Source: Nipponacmea schrenckii
Taxonomy: Eukaryota > Mollusca > Gastropoda > Lottiidae
Length of the DNA: 64,000 nt
Reading direction: 5' to 3'
NCBI GenBank assembly: GCA_030562195.1
Contig: CM060199.1
Coordinates: 42,164,722-42,228,721 of the forward strand
The notes under the pieces were generated by a model. It was not told the DNA's origin, did not search any database, and saw only the letters and a list, made by a program, of their open reading frames with translations. Shown piece by piece: positions 45,701 through 51,688 of this stretch (the stretch's first letter is position 1; each line of letters begins with the position of its first letter). The position numbers and the translations under genes were made by a program.

Positions 45701-46110
45701 TCAATGGGGGGGGGGGAGTGTCATTCGGGGAAATCACCTAGGCAGCTATAATAGACTATCATAAACACGTGCCTTTTATTAGTATAAACTGTATGGTGTT
45801 TTTTCATATCGTTAGACAACATTCTGTTTCGGTAAATTTAACATTTTTCACTGCTAAAGATGGTTGATTTAATCTGCCGTCACTAAGTCTTATAGTACAA
45901 TAATTATTTAGTCTCATCTGTGTTTCATTTTAGGGAGCAAGAGATGAATGGCAAGTGTCCTTTTACATTGCTGGTGGACTTTTTATTTCGGCGGCCGTAT
46001 TTTATGGTATTTTCGCTAAAGGAGAAATTCAGAAATGGGGCTATCCTTCGAAACTAGAAGAAGAAATTACTTTATCGGACTTACCATGCAAAAAACCAGA
46101 CACTGTTTGA
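18717..46110 (+). CDS. SLC17-family organic anion transporter (sialin/VGLUT-like), 11 exons
   Basis: A major-facilitator membrane protein of the SLC17 family, which moves anions such as sialate, glutamate, urate or phosphate across vesicular, lysosomal or plasma membranes. Inferred exons: 18717-18733, 21562-21680, 22077-22279, 22564-22797, 23188-23275, 36911-37006, 37314-37450, 37669-37818, 37977-38109, 41484-41725, 45934-46110. All introns are GT-AG, every phase matches, and the total is 1,596 nt (531 codons plus stop), near the family's usual 480-580. Landmarks: TM1 [15 protein letters not shown] with the conserved Arg, a luminal N-T-T site, [43 protein letters not shown], and the C-terminal FYIAAG-like block then FAKGEIQKW. 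In TM4 the family's GEG and His are replaced ([12 protein letters not shown]). The first two exons are the least certain. Confidence 0.85.
18734..20094. other. Intron 1, left part: nothing recognised
   Basis: AT-rich; short open frames only (e.g. 19361-19636) with no family resemblance. Confidence 0.4.
20095..20500 (-). pseudogene. CR1-like reverse transcriptase fragment in intron 1
   Basis: On the minus strand it reads [11 protein letters not shown], then (after a nonsense codon) [35 protein letters not shown] and [13 protein letters not shown], the order of a CR1/Jockey-type reverse transcriptase. The catalytic F-A-D-D box is FAGD, so it is dead. It is truncated on both sides. It sits between the tentative first exon and exon 2 of the SLC17-like gene. 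Confidence 0.8.
21035..21215 (-). repeat. Solo diverged unit of the foldback repeat
   Basis: One degenerate copy of the ~170-bp unit (ATTATTCCAGGTAGAGATAT, ACTGAAGTGTGAGCCATA, GTCACTGCCTGTCTGTGG) in the same orientation as the right arm, about 2.9 kb away from it, inside intron 1. Confidence 0.65.
21562..21680 (+). CDS. SLC17-like exon 2
   Basis: Ends at CAAG|GTAGGT and reads [15 protein letters not shown]...YITDPQ, a plausible cytosolic N-terminus. The right boundary is firm because the frame joins exon 3; the left acceptor (CAAGTAG) has a poor pyrimidine tract. Confidence 0.55.
22077..22279 (+). CDS. SLC17-like exon 3 (TM1 and first luminal loop)
   Basis: Acceptor TATTTGCAG, donor TCG|GTAAAT. 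Encodes [19 protein letters not shown], the conserved Arg of TM1, and a luminal loop with an N-T-T glycosylation site and several Asn. Confidence 0.88.
22564..22797 (+). CDS. SLC17-like exon 4 (TM2-TM4)
   Basis: Acceptor TTCATTGCAG, donor CAG|GTAATA, 78 codons. Encodes [19 protein letters not shown], the signature loop-TM2 block of SLC17, then [15 protein letters not shown], the cytosolic MFS loop motif. Confidence 0.92.
23188..23275 (+). CDS. SLC17-like exon 5 (TM4)
   Basis: Acceptor TTATTTTAG, donor TCAG|GTCAG. Encodes CPLYPSLQ...KWIPPSEKS, aligned without gaps to the family's TM4 and W-x-P-P loop. The family Glu and His positions are Gln here. Confidence 0.85.
23690..24341 (+). repeat. 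Pearl-like tandem-repeat element, left part
   Basis: Starts with a TATAAGCCCACAT head and an ACAT/ATGTGG hairpin (23690-23712), then GTCCGTTCGTCCG, then ~150-160-bp tandem units recognised by GCTCGTAAACACTCTACAA, CAAGGATGAACCCTATTGAA and AAATATTTAGTAT...TTGCCC. It is cut off by BEL-1. Its other end is at 36612-36903. Confidence 0.8.
24342..24713 (-). repeat. BEL-1 3' LTR
   Basis: Matches the split LTR at 29680-29916/36507-36611. The inner end TGT at 24713 is firm because similarity stops there; the outer end in the A/T run is approximate. Confidence 0.85.
24734..28310 (-). pseudogene. BEL-1 pol: protease remainder, RT, RNase H, integrase
   Basis: The longest open piece, 24734-26779, has 681 residues. 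RNase H comes first (residues ~25-145; FADGGE D29, E62, WSDSTTAL D92, HADALTRG D138). The H2C2 finger is H310/H314...C344/C347. The integrase core runs ~375-500 (SIDLFGP D380, FSDNGKNF D443, GAVESL E495). A DUF5641-type tail ends it (~590-680). Upstream, 27077-27607 holds reverse transcriptase ([22 protein letters not shown]). Frame changes near 28130, 27680, 27080 and 26780 separate the pieces. It is in the same frame as gag up to 28122. It would copy and integrate element DNA; as given it cannot make a full polyprotein. Confidence 0.88.
28320..29651 (-). CDS. BEL-1 gag with zinc knuckle and protease start
   Basis: 443 residues, uninterrupted. A helical N-terminus ([15 protein letters not shown]) is followed by a DUF1759-like middle (REYPSWRF), knuckles ([28 protein letters not shown]) and the retropepsin active site [10 protein letters not shown] near residue 424. 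A TAA at 28320-28322 ends it just after FVNKMRL, with the frame staying open beyond. Residues [20 protein letters not shown] show a ten-residue tandem duplication (DNA 29205-29265). It packages element RNA; the protease would cut the polyprotein. Confidence 0.85.
   Translation of the reverse strand: MEDVKKNRSTAKRLFTFAVKSAESLLSGPVPTEDQLNKTYETLENMYDSLCEANENVIKNLPADISVSEIEDNIDYLREVNVIRSKITAEFQRVLIQKEAKVTTVSTRKAVPVKSQLERLKIQTFSGNIREYPSWRFPLCQYPSWRFSFVSNMNKYAQDREEQLQRIKEAVQPPVRKDVLHCMTIDSALEILDQNYGNVDELMSLLLRDIKCYNSLKNGHSNSLKAFASEIRSFIVRFVDLGKTHDLKSDYIVVDLLDKLIMEDQYKYKSMCHDKHLPKTLETLVSWLGIVAQLRSSMIDDGKKVSAPRSHPVSVKASNSRTCILKCSKFHLLRNCPVFNKMKVSDRWDLIKANKCCFCCLKVGHLTRFCYEKQKCNVSNCDPLLHENVDDNTKEANASTSNLPVVRVKVYDQFGVPHLATALIDSGSQRSLVKKSFVNKMRL
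29680..29916 (-). repeat. BEL-1 5' LTR, first piece
   Basis: Identical in order to the left LTR up to the BEL-2 junction at 29916/29917; continues at 36507 after the repeated TCAAC. Confidence 0.85.
29917..30326 (-). repeat. BEL-2 3' LTR
   Basis: Lacks 28 bases present in the other LTR (after TTGCCTCA). Confidence 0.92.
30499..34300 (-). pseudogene. BEL-2 protease-RT-RNase H-integrase, fragmented
   Basis: From right to left: retropepsin [11 protein letters not shown] (about 34235), the DUF1758-type piece with [13 protein letters not shown] and [10 protein letters not shown] (33383-34063), reverse transcriptase (33166-33372; [10 protein letters not shown] near 33000), RNase H ([33 protein letters not shown]), the integrase core ([37 protein letters not shown]) and a DUF5641-type tail ([21 protein letters not shown]). 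Every domain is present with its catalytic motif, but at least eight frame changes separate them. Because the LTRs are nearly identical, some of these could be sequence errors. Confidence 0.85.
34303..36037 (-). pseudogene. BEL-2 gag, split by a short TTAA element
   Basis: The N-terminal part (35648-36037) starts [12 protein letters not shown], a coiled-coil-like helix. The middle (35239-35576) contains [11 protein letters not shown]...[11 protein letters not shown], the DUF1759-like fold. After the inserted element the frame continues with KDILNRV and the knuckles [25 protein letters not shown] and [13 protein letters not shown] (34303-34560). It is broken by the insertion at 34773-35238 and by a frame change near 35650. 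Confidence 0.82.
34773..35238. mobile_element. Short TTAA-flanked MITE inside BEL-2 gag (466 bp)
   Basis: Terminal inverted repeat GGGATAATAGGCGTTAGAA against TTCTAACGCCTATTATCCC. TTAA at 34769-34772 on the left and within TTTAAA (35239-35242) on the right, one extra base. No coding capacity. It is the innermost layer of the stack in this intron. Confidence 0.85.
36064..36501 (-). repeat. BEL-2 5' LTR
   Basis: 438 bp; begins TGTCGTTCTC, ends GATAACA, followed by the target duplication TCAAC. Confidence 0.92.
36507..36611 (-). repeat. BEL-1 5' LTR, second piece
   Basis: Continues the LTR from 29916; matches 24610-24713 nearly base for base and ends GGCAAAACA. Confidence 0.88.
36612..36903 (+). 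repeat. Pearl-like element, right part with terminal sequence
   Basis: Resumes in a tandem unit (CAAGGCACAATTCC) and ends with the conserved terminus GCTGCCAGTGCGCGTATATT...CCTGGCAAGCTATCTTT, shared with 45314-45355. The GCGTATA is the inverted partner of the TATACGC head. It stops 7-8 bases before an SLC17 exon. Confidence 0.82.
36911..37006 (+). CDS. SLC17-like exon 6 (TM5)
   Basis: Acceptor AATGTAG, donor ATTG|GTACGT. Encodes [16 protein letters not shown]...GWPSVFYVI. It follows a 13.6-kb transposon-filled intron; the conserved end of a pearl-like repeat stops 7-8 bases upstream of the exon. Confidence 0.88.
37314..37450 (+). CDS. SLC17-like exon 7 (TM6 and cytosolic loop)
   Basis: Acceptor TTATTTACAG, donor AAG|GTAGAC. 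Encodes [20 protein letters not shown], matching the family's TM6 followed by the S-D/N-x-P-x-x-H-P loop, and a Lys-rich central loop. Confidence 0.9.
37669..37818 (+). CDS. SLC17-like exon 8 (TM7)
   Basis: Acceptor TTATTTTCAG, donor TCG|GTAAGT, exactly 50 codons. Encodes [20 protein letters not shown] and [10 protein letters not shown], a highly conserved SLC17 block. Confidence 0.92.
37977..38109 (+). CDS. SLC17-like exon 9 (TM8)
   Basis: Acceptor TTATTTCAG, donor CTGG|GTAAAT. Encodes [20 protein letters not shown]...RKLMTALG. Followed by intron 7 by coding-block count used in the summary, which holds PB-B. Confidence 0.9.
38438..40999 (+). mobile_element. piggyBac element PB-B in an SLC17 intron
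   Basis: TTAA (38434-38437), CCCTTTGAAG terminus, CTTCAAAGGG terminus, TTAA (41000-41003); 2,562 bp. Subterminal hairpin GTTGTTTTAAAACAAC near 38454. It sits inside a copy of another repeat (see 41004-41350). Confidence 0.93.
38971..40467 (+). pseudogene. piggyBac transposase of PB-B, one premature stop
   Basis: Starts ATG GAC GAA at 38971 (an acceptor TTTCAG lies at 38943-38948). The acidic N-terminus is broken only by TAG at 39061-39063; from there to 40467 the frame is open (the later ATG at 39112 gives 451 residues). Catalytic Asp residues: [11 protein letters not shown] (39640-39642), FFDNWFTS (39877-39879), MGGVDLSDM (40216-40218). No C-terminal cysteine-rich domain is seen, unlike PB-A and PB-C; the end is ...[14 protein letters not shown] shortened protein from the internal ATG would keep the whole catalytic core, so residual activity cannot be excluded. 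Confidence 0.88.
41004..41350 (+). repeat. Repeat copy shared with 50840-51215
   Basis: TTAAATCAAGAAATTCAA, ACTCGTTGAAAACTTT, GACCATGAAAAGATGAGCTAGTCAAA and GGCATGCAAAAA...ACCC align in order with the small transposon inside PB-C. So PB-B landed in a diverged copy of that MITE; the left remainder would be ~38390-38433. Confidence 0.7.
41484..41725 (+). CDS. SLC17-like exon 10 (TM9-TM11)
   Basis: Acceptor TTTTAAAG (AAG instead of the usual CAG/TAG), donor CAT|GTAAGT. Encodes [25 protein letters not shown] and [17 protein letters not shown], the most diagnostic SLC17 segment. Confidence 0.93.
41733..41892 (+). repeat. Two-copy direct repeat (~80 bp) after an SLC17 exon
   Basis: TTATTTCCGTTACTC...GACATTTGTA.TTCTAACAATG.AACATTTCCCAAGATA occurs twice in tandem, beginning right at the donor site of the exon ending 41725. 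Confidence 0.85.
41900..43490. other. Intron sequence, no gene seen
   Basis: Non-coding. 43130-43180 contains CCGGAAGTGATACTTTGCCG and CCATTTTGATTTTCC, the reverse complement of motifs near 63385-63410 (AAAATCAAAATGGCGGC), so part of the mollusc repeat at the right end of the window also occurs here inverted. Confidence 0.5.
43495..45356 (+). repeat. Complete pearl-like tandem-repeat element (~1.86 kb, ~11 units)
   Basis: Head TATACGCCCACATC then CCGTCCGTCC; ten or eleven units of ~145-168 bp (CTTGTAAACACTCTACAA...GATTTTGATGAAACTTGG...CAAGGATGAACCCTATTGAAAA...TTATTGCCCTTGTT); unique tail ending GTGGGCGTATATTACCC...CCTGGCAAGCTATC. Head and tail form an inverted repeat (TATACGCCCAC/GTGGGCGTATA). 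No transposase. Known analogue: the non-autonomous 'pearl' elements of oysters, assigned to Helitron-like DNA transposons. Confidence 0.8.
45934..46110 (+). CDS. SLC17-like exon 11 (TM12 and C-terminus)
   Basis: Acceptor TTCATTTTAG; stop TGA at 46108-46110. Encodes [17 protein letters not shown]12, then [18 protein letters not shown], matching the family's F-A-x-G-E-x-Q-x-W end. Confidence 0.93.
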   Translation, partial: GARDEWQVSFYIAGGLFISAAVFYGIFAKGEIQKWGYPSKLEEEITLSDLPCKKPDTV

Positions 46111-46930
46111 AATGACGCGTGTTTAGTGATTTGTATACAGTCACGAGGAATGTTATGTATATTGCTGTCACCCTACCTCTCTCTATCGTAATCCTATATA
46201 TTTACAAGTCGTACGCAGTTTGGGTTTGCGATATAAGGACCCACTGGAAGCGAACGTTTAAACGAAACATCATTGTTTAATAGTTCCTTGACGTCAAAAA
46301 ATCTTTTTTTAAATGGTATGTGCACATTCCGATTTTCCCATGCACATTATCGGATTATAGTGACACGAAAGGTAAATTGAAATTTAAAAGATAAATCTTT
46401 TATTAACATATTTCATGAAATATATAAATTTAGATAAATTTTAGTTACTCATACAATTTTAGTTTTCTATAAACAATTCTGTTTACAAAAGAATGTTAAT
46501 TCAATGAAATAAATAGTGGGTTAGCATAAATAATAAACTAAAAAATATCTGTAGGTTCAAGATTTTGCCTTGCATATAATACGACCGCCACTTAAAATTA
46601 ATACGAAACTACGGCTATAAAGACGTTGATGATATGATTAAAACATGGTTTCGATATCCGTTGTAATTTGTAAACAAAAAAAAATGCATGTTTGTTCTAT
46701 TAAAAATTCTAAACATTTTGATTGAAACTCGGTAATTTTTTGGAAAGACGTCATAAAATTTGGGTGAATATGGCGTCATTACGCTGTAGACGAAAATTAC
46801 GGCTCTAATGATGGTTATTGAACCGCAGCAGGTGACCTACATAGCAGTCGTCAATGTAAACATTTTGCTGTCATGTATTTCAATCAAATTTGTATTGAAA
46901 ATAGTTGTAGTTTGATGTAAAATGGCCTGA
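46111..46930 (+). other. SLC17-like 3' UTR and downstream sequence
   Basis: No ORF. A candidate polyadenylation signal AATAAA occurs at about 46508. The sequence beyond is AT-rich without recognised elements. Confidence 0.5.
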
Positions 46931-46932
46931 AA

Positions 46933-47090
46933 ATGGCCCGAAAATTGAATGTTGAAGCTGTTATAACTATGCTGATAGTGACTCTAAGGGCGAATTTTTG
47001 CCATCTGAAGACGACTGGCCATCGGATTCGGAAAGTGTTGATGAAAGTTGTATTCAAATTCCTGTACTTGATTTACAAGAAGTTTATTTC
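46933..47090 (+). pseudogene. piggyBac transposase N-terminal fragment
   Basis: MARKLNVEAVITML, then after a one-base frame change ADSDSKGEFLPSEDDWPSDSESVDES. This start plus acidic run is typical of piggyBac transposase N-termini (compare PB-C and PB-D). Nothing of the catalytic core follows, so it is a truncated or internally deleted relic. Element ends were not located. Confidence 0.55.
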
Positions 47091-47339
47091 TGATATCGTG
47101 TTGATGATAAAATGTTTTATCCCTTCTATTACTTTTCTTTATTGAACAAAATAATCCAATTGTTGCAATGATATGATCCTATTTTATTTTTACACAAGTT
47201 CCAAATAAACAGTGCCATTGTAAAATACAAGTATTCATACACTTAAAAATTGATGAATAATCCATGTCTTGACAAAAAATCTACTAATTTCAGATTTTGA
47301 ACATATGTCAAGATGACGTCACAATATAATGATGGGGAT

Positions 47340-47946
47340 AGGTTGAATGATTTTGAGGGGAATAAGTTTGGGATGAATTAAATGATATTGAGGGAAGAAG
47401 AGATGTCGAGAGGGACATAAAAGATGAACTTAACAGAAATGGGGAGGACGATTGCGACGGAGATAAGCTTCTGGTGGCCGAAAACACAAACCAAAAGTTA
47501 TGATATGGAGGGGAACAGAGATTTTACTGGGGTTGAGTTAAATGGTATGGAGGAAAGAAGAGGTGTTACTGGGAATTAGTTAAATAATATGGTGGGAAGA
47601 AGGATGTTACTGGGGATGAGTTAAATGATATGGAGGGGAACAGAGATGTCACTTAGGATGAATTAAATGATATGGAGGGAAGAAAAGATGCTAGTGGTGA
47701 TGAGTTAAATGGTATTGAGGGTAACAGAGATGTTACTGGGGATGAGTTAAATGATATGGAGGGAAGAAGAGATGTTACTGGGGATGAGTTTAATGGTTTT
47801 GAGGGGAACAGAGATGTTACTGGGGGTGAGTTAAGTGGTATGGAGGGGAGAAGAGATGTTACGGGGGGTGAGTTGAATGATTTTGAGGGGAATAAGTTGG
47901 GGATGAATTAAATGATATGGAGGGAAGAAGAGATGTCGAGGGGAAC
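47340..47946 (+). repeat. 48-bp coding-like minisatellite
   Basis: About eleven units of consensus GATGTTACTGGGGATGAG then TTAAATGATATGGAGGGAAGAAGA-like sequence. Because the period is a multiple of three, one frame stays open over 47672-47911 and gives a 16-residue acidic repeat (GDELNDMEGRRDVT). The array precedes the relic gene continuing at 51689. Confidence 0.85.
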
Positions 47947-47964
47947 ATAACCCTTTCACTGCCA

Positions 47965-48977
47965 ATGACGTTATAGAGTCATAACGTCATAATGCCAGCC
48001 ATGTTTTACACTGTGACGTTTTTATAACATGGGTTATGTTTGAGATGTCACAGAGACAAAAATTTTGACCGGAGACATTAACTTTCAATGACTTTTTTGT
48101 AGGAATTGTATGTATGTAAATGGATATAAAAAAAATGAGTAATATATGACGTCATAATGGAAAAATTTTGATAAAATCCCGAAAAAAACATAAAATTTGC
48201 CATTTATGTCGTTATTATTGTGTAGATATTTGTGAAAATTTGTATGATGATCATGAATGTAAACATGTTTTTTTCCTGCACAAATATTTAATTGTTGTCT
48301 GGTAAGATACAACAGAAAAACAAGAGTTGCTCTCATCCAGTTTAAACTGCAAAGCGTCAACATTGCATTAGGTTTGATGCTGTACATTATGTCAATGCAG
48401 GACAGATAGACAATGGTGGGAAGATTTGTGTTGACATATTGTATCAAGAAGGATAAAATACTGTGATGTTTTATAGCAAGGAATTCCAACAAGCAATCAG
48501 AAAGCAAAAGCTGTAAGAATCCTACAATAACTTAGTTTCACAATAATCTTAGAGATTCTGTTTCAAAAGAAAGACACAAAAATTACAAAATTATGGCAAT
48601 TTTATTTGATTACAGGAGTTACTTCCAATAGAAGTAAATAAGTTAAAGTATAATATCACAATGAATCAATAATTAATCAATAAACAGCGAACAAATCCAA
48701 GTTAAATCACAGTTAGGTCAGATTAATCATATAATCCATGTCAAATAATTTACCGTGATACGCAATTTAAAATAGGTTAACCATGGCAACACCTTCTAAT
48801 GTGTCAAATAAATCCTGTAACAGACAATTTAAACTTGCAAAATTCAAAATGCTTGTATCACAATATTTACAGAAGAGTAAAGGGTAATAACATGTCAACA
48901 AAGCTGGCAATTCTAAGATTAAGTACCGGTAGTCAACCATTAAATAATTCAGAATAATATCACAATTGTACTCAGTG
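47965..48977. other. PB-C 3' non-coding region
   Basis: AT-rich. Begins with subterminal GACGTTATAGAGTCATAACGTC (an inverted pair ACGTTAT/ATAACGT). The minus-strand frame at 48085-48507 has no family resemblance. Confidence 0.5.
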
Positions 48978-50717
48978 TTAATATTTAACTTTATATTCAA
49001 GTTTTGTATGATAATATTTAAAACAATCAGGCATACACATTGGCAAATTACAGTTTTCACAGTACCAGTTTGTTTGGTGACGATTTCCAGATTCTCTTTC
49101 ACTACAAACTACACAATCTGGGTGGTATTTTTTGTTGTCGTATTTCGAGGGAAAATGTCTTGCCACTAAACGTTGCACTTGGTTTTCCTTGATTTGGCTC
49201 TTAACGGGTAATCTTTTCTCATGCGAAATTAAACTGTCAATAACACTCCTTCTAAATTTCACTTGATCCATTTTTATTGTAGGTTGGTCTTCAAGAAATA
49301 AAATGAAAGCATTTACTAAAGTTTCTGTTATAAAATGGTAAATAACTTGGTACCATTTTTGACTTTTGTGCGGGAACTGGTAGTAGCAACATAATTGGCC
49401 AAACCTGTCAACACCTCCCATATACTTGTTGTAATCTTCAACTAGAGCTGGTTTCTTGAGCTTTCTCACTCCATCCCCTATCTTGTTTCTCACTTCCTTA
49501 TCCACAACACTACTATCATGAAAAGTAGAGATAGCATTTACCCGGGCTGTGTCTTGCCATGTTGTCAGTAAAATGTTGCCTTTCTCCCAAAAAACAGGGT
49601 TGTCGCCTTTCTTTAACTTTACAGTTTGTAGATCCACTGGCAAACCCTTTCTGTTCGAACGTACTGTACCACAAGCTCCAATATTCTGATGAAGTAAATA
49701 ATCAAATAGATTTGGAGATGAAAAAAAATTATCCATAAAAACTTTGTATCCATCTAGATCTAATCCACTTAACAGTTCTTTGACGACTGAAAATCCGAGT
49801 CCATTTTCTCCACTCTCTGTCTCTTTGCCAATATAAACTTTCCATTTCAAATTAAATCCATTTACAGAATCACATAACGACCAAATCTTGATTCCCCATT
49901 TATTCGGCTTGTTGGGCATATACTGCTTGAAGCTGACTCTGCCTTTAAATTTCCTCATAGTTTCATCAATAGACAAAAATCTGTGCGGCTGATATACTCC
50001 AAGATATGTGTCCTTAACCAATGTAATTAAGGGTCTAACTTTAAACAGGCAGTCAAAACAAGGCTGTCCTTTTACAACTTGTAAAGAATTGTCATTGAAA
50101 TGAAGAAATGAGCGAAGTAGCTGAAATCGGTTGCGGCTCATAACGTTAGAGAAACTCACTGTTTGTGTCAGCCACCATTCATCCCAATAGCTTTGAAGAG
50201 TTGGTTTTTGACATAATCCCATAGCAATTTCCAAAGCAACAAATCTTTTCATCTCATCTTCTGTTGTATCCTTCCACTTTAGAAATCGAGATTGAGGCTG
50301 CAAGTCTGCTGTATGATCAAAGTACTCAAAAGCATAACGATTAGTTTCTTCTGACATGATACCAAAAATTGACTGAGGAAAGAACTTGAAAAAATAATCA
50401 ACTGGACCTGCATTTTCTAAAATGTTTTCTCTGAGGCCAGGAACACCATCAAAATCAGTGTCAAATTTAACAGAAAAGGACTCATTACCATGCAATCTAT
50501 GCCATCCATCTCGTGTCAAAACATCTGAAGGCTGACCATCTCCGGACTGCAAACAAACATCAACATCAGAAGTATGATTTTCTTCAGTGGAAGAAGGGCT
50601 ATTTTCCTTGTCACCTTCGCCCCATTCATCGTCTGATTCAGCATATTCAGATCCACTGTCGGCAAAAATTGCCGCTAGCACCTCTTCTTCATTGTGGTAA
50701 CTTTGTCGTTTCGCCAT
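48978..50717 (-). CDS. piggyBac transposase of PB-C (579 aa, uninterrupted)
   Basis: A full-length cut-and-paste transposase. An acidic N-terminus (DSGSEYAESDDEWGEGD) precedes the conserved fold, with DDD catalytic residues D251 (LSIDETMRKFKGR), D329 (VFMDNFFSS) and D437 (YMGGVDRFG). A C-terminal cysteine-rich domain follows (C535, C538, H547, C553, C556, C561, C565), which in piggyBac binds the subterminal DNA. No stop or frameshift interrupts it, unlike every other transposase in the window. ATG at 50715-50717 is the first in frame. It could be a live transposase or, less likely, a domesticated one; the intact termini favour a mobile element. About 1 kb of non-coding sequence lies on its 3' side (47965-48977). 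Confidence 0.95.
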   Translation of the reverse strand: MAKRQSYHNEEEVLAAIFADSGSEYAESDDEWGEGDKENSPSSTEENHTSDVDVCLQSGDGQPSDVLTRDGWHRLHGNESFSVKFDTDFDGVPGLRENILENAGPVDYFFKFFPQSIFGIMSEETNRYAFEYFDHTADLQPQSRFLKWKDTTEDEMKRFVALEIAMGLCQKPTLQSYWDEWWLTQTVSFSNVMSRNRFQLLRSFLHFNDNSLQVVKGQPCFDCLFKVRPLITLVKDTYLGVYQPHRFLSIDETMRKFKGRVSFKQYMPNKPNKWGIKIWSLCDSVNGFNLKWKVYIGKETESGENGLGFSVVKELLSGLDLDGYKVFMDNFFSSPNLFDYLLHQNIGACGTVRSNRKGLPVDLQTVKLKKGDNPVFWEKGNILLTTWQDTARVNAISTFHDSSVVDKEVRNKIGDGVRKLKKPALVEDYNKYMGGVDRFGQLCCYYQFPHKSQKWYQVIYHFITETLVNAFILFLEDQPTIKMDQVKFRRSVIDSLISHEKRLPVKSQIKENQVQRLVARHFPSKYDNKKYHPDCVVCSERESGNRHQTNWYCENCNLPMCMPDCFKYYHTKLEYKVKY

Positions 50718-50800
50718 TGAACTCTAACTATTGGTTGACTTCGGTAGGAGATTAATAACTTTCGATTTTCCAGAATAAAACCGCTGCCTTCTAGTGTCCA
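50660..50800 (-). promoter_or_regulatory. PB-C 5' UTR and first codons, original copy
   Basis: Contains the start codon and upstream AATTGCCGCTAGCACCT, TTTCGCCATTGAACTCT and ACTTTCGATTT blocks that recur at 51361-51486. Expected promoter region of the transposase; no core motif was assigned. Confidence 0.55.
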
Positions 50801-50803
50801 AAC

Positions 50804-51269
50804 GGACTTAGTCCACTATTCATTTGCCATCTGTTTCCATGTTAAATCACGAAATTCAAACTGCTATAACTTTTTCCAGAAATCTCGTTGAAAACTTTCC
50901 AATATGTCACATGAAAGCCTGGCCAATACTTAGTTTCTGTACAAAAATTCAATATAGCATGACCATGAAAATTTTGAACTAGTCAAAATGAAAGTAGACC
51001 ACTACCGGATATCAACATCCACTTGACTGTCACTGCACACAAAACCACTATTTTTAGAAATAACCTTCCGCCAATTAAATTTCTCATTATCTCAGAAATT
51101 CTGAAAGAAAATGCAATTTCAGACATCAAATTTCAAATCTAGACCAAAAAGTAGTCTAAAATGGGCATGCAAAAACCCAAAAAGGAAGGGAGAAAGAGGA
51201 TTTCTAAAAATAGAACGGACTAAATTCGTATACAATCATTAGCATAAAATGTTTTACTGGACTAAGTCC
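50804..51269. mobile_element. MITE in the PB-C upstream region (466 bp)
   Basis: Terminal inverted repeat GGACTTAGTCCA / TGGACTAAGTCC with flanking AAAC on both sides (50800-50803, 51270-51273). No ORF. Internally similar to 41004-41350. Confidence 0.85.
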
Positions 51270-51277
51270 AAACGGAA

Positions 51278-51612
51278 AGCAGACGTGTAAACAAACAAAT
51301 TTCATTACCTCCCTTAGATATGACTACACACACTACAAACTTGTGGACATAATATTAATGTCGGGAAAAAATTGCCGCTAGCACCTGTTCACCATAACGT
51401 TAGCCCAATTTAACGTTTCGCCATTGAACTCTTAAAATATATCGATTGACTTCAAAGATCAATTACTTTCGATTTAACAGAATAAACTCGTGGTATTTTA
51501 TAGCCAAAACCGAAGATAGACATGTAAACAAACCATTGCGACATCTATTTCATTACCTGCCTTAGATATGACTACACACACTACAAACAAGTTGACGTTA
51601 TATAAATGTCGA
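51278..51612 (-). repeat. Tandem duplication of the PB-C 5' end
   Basis: Block order is B-A-B'-A': B = 50660-50800, A = 51278-51363 (GTGTAAACAAAC...TATGACTACACACACTACAAAC), B' = 51361-51486, A' = 51515-51612. B' includes a second start-codon-like CAT (TTTCGCCATTGAACTC). So the ~235-bp 5' region was duplicated once, and the MITE then entered one copy. Confidence 0.8.
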
Positions 51613-51688
51613 AAACTTTCGACACTTGGCATTGTAACGTCAAAACCCGTTGTCGAAAACTTTCGACGGCTGGCAGTGAAAGGGATAA

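Larger units (their letters stand above)
47951..51684 (-). mobile_element. piggyBac element PB-C, coding-intact, flanked by ATAA
   Basis: Termini CCCTTTCACTGCCA (47951) and TGGCAGTGAAAGGG (51671-51684). Both flanks are ATAA (47947-47950, 51685-51688), not TTAA. A pre-insertion-like paralogue at 47411-47430 has one ATAA at the same place. Right subterminal region carries GTCGAAAACTTTCGAC twice (51608-51623, 51652-51667). Length 3,734 bp including a nested MITE and a local duplication. Confidence 0.93.

Noticed and set aside
48085..48507. 140-residue open frame on the minus strand inside PB-C
   Set aside because: Composition is AT-driven, with no family resemblance and no place in a piggyBac element; it lies in the 3' non-coding part.
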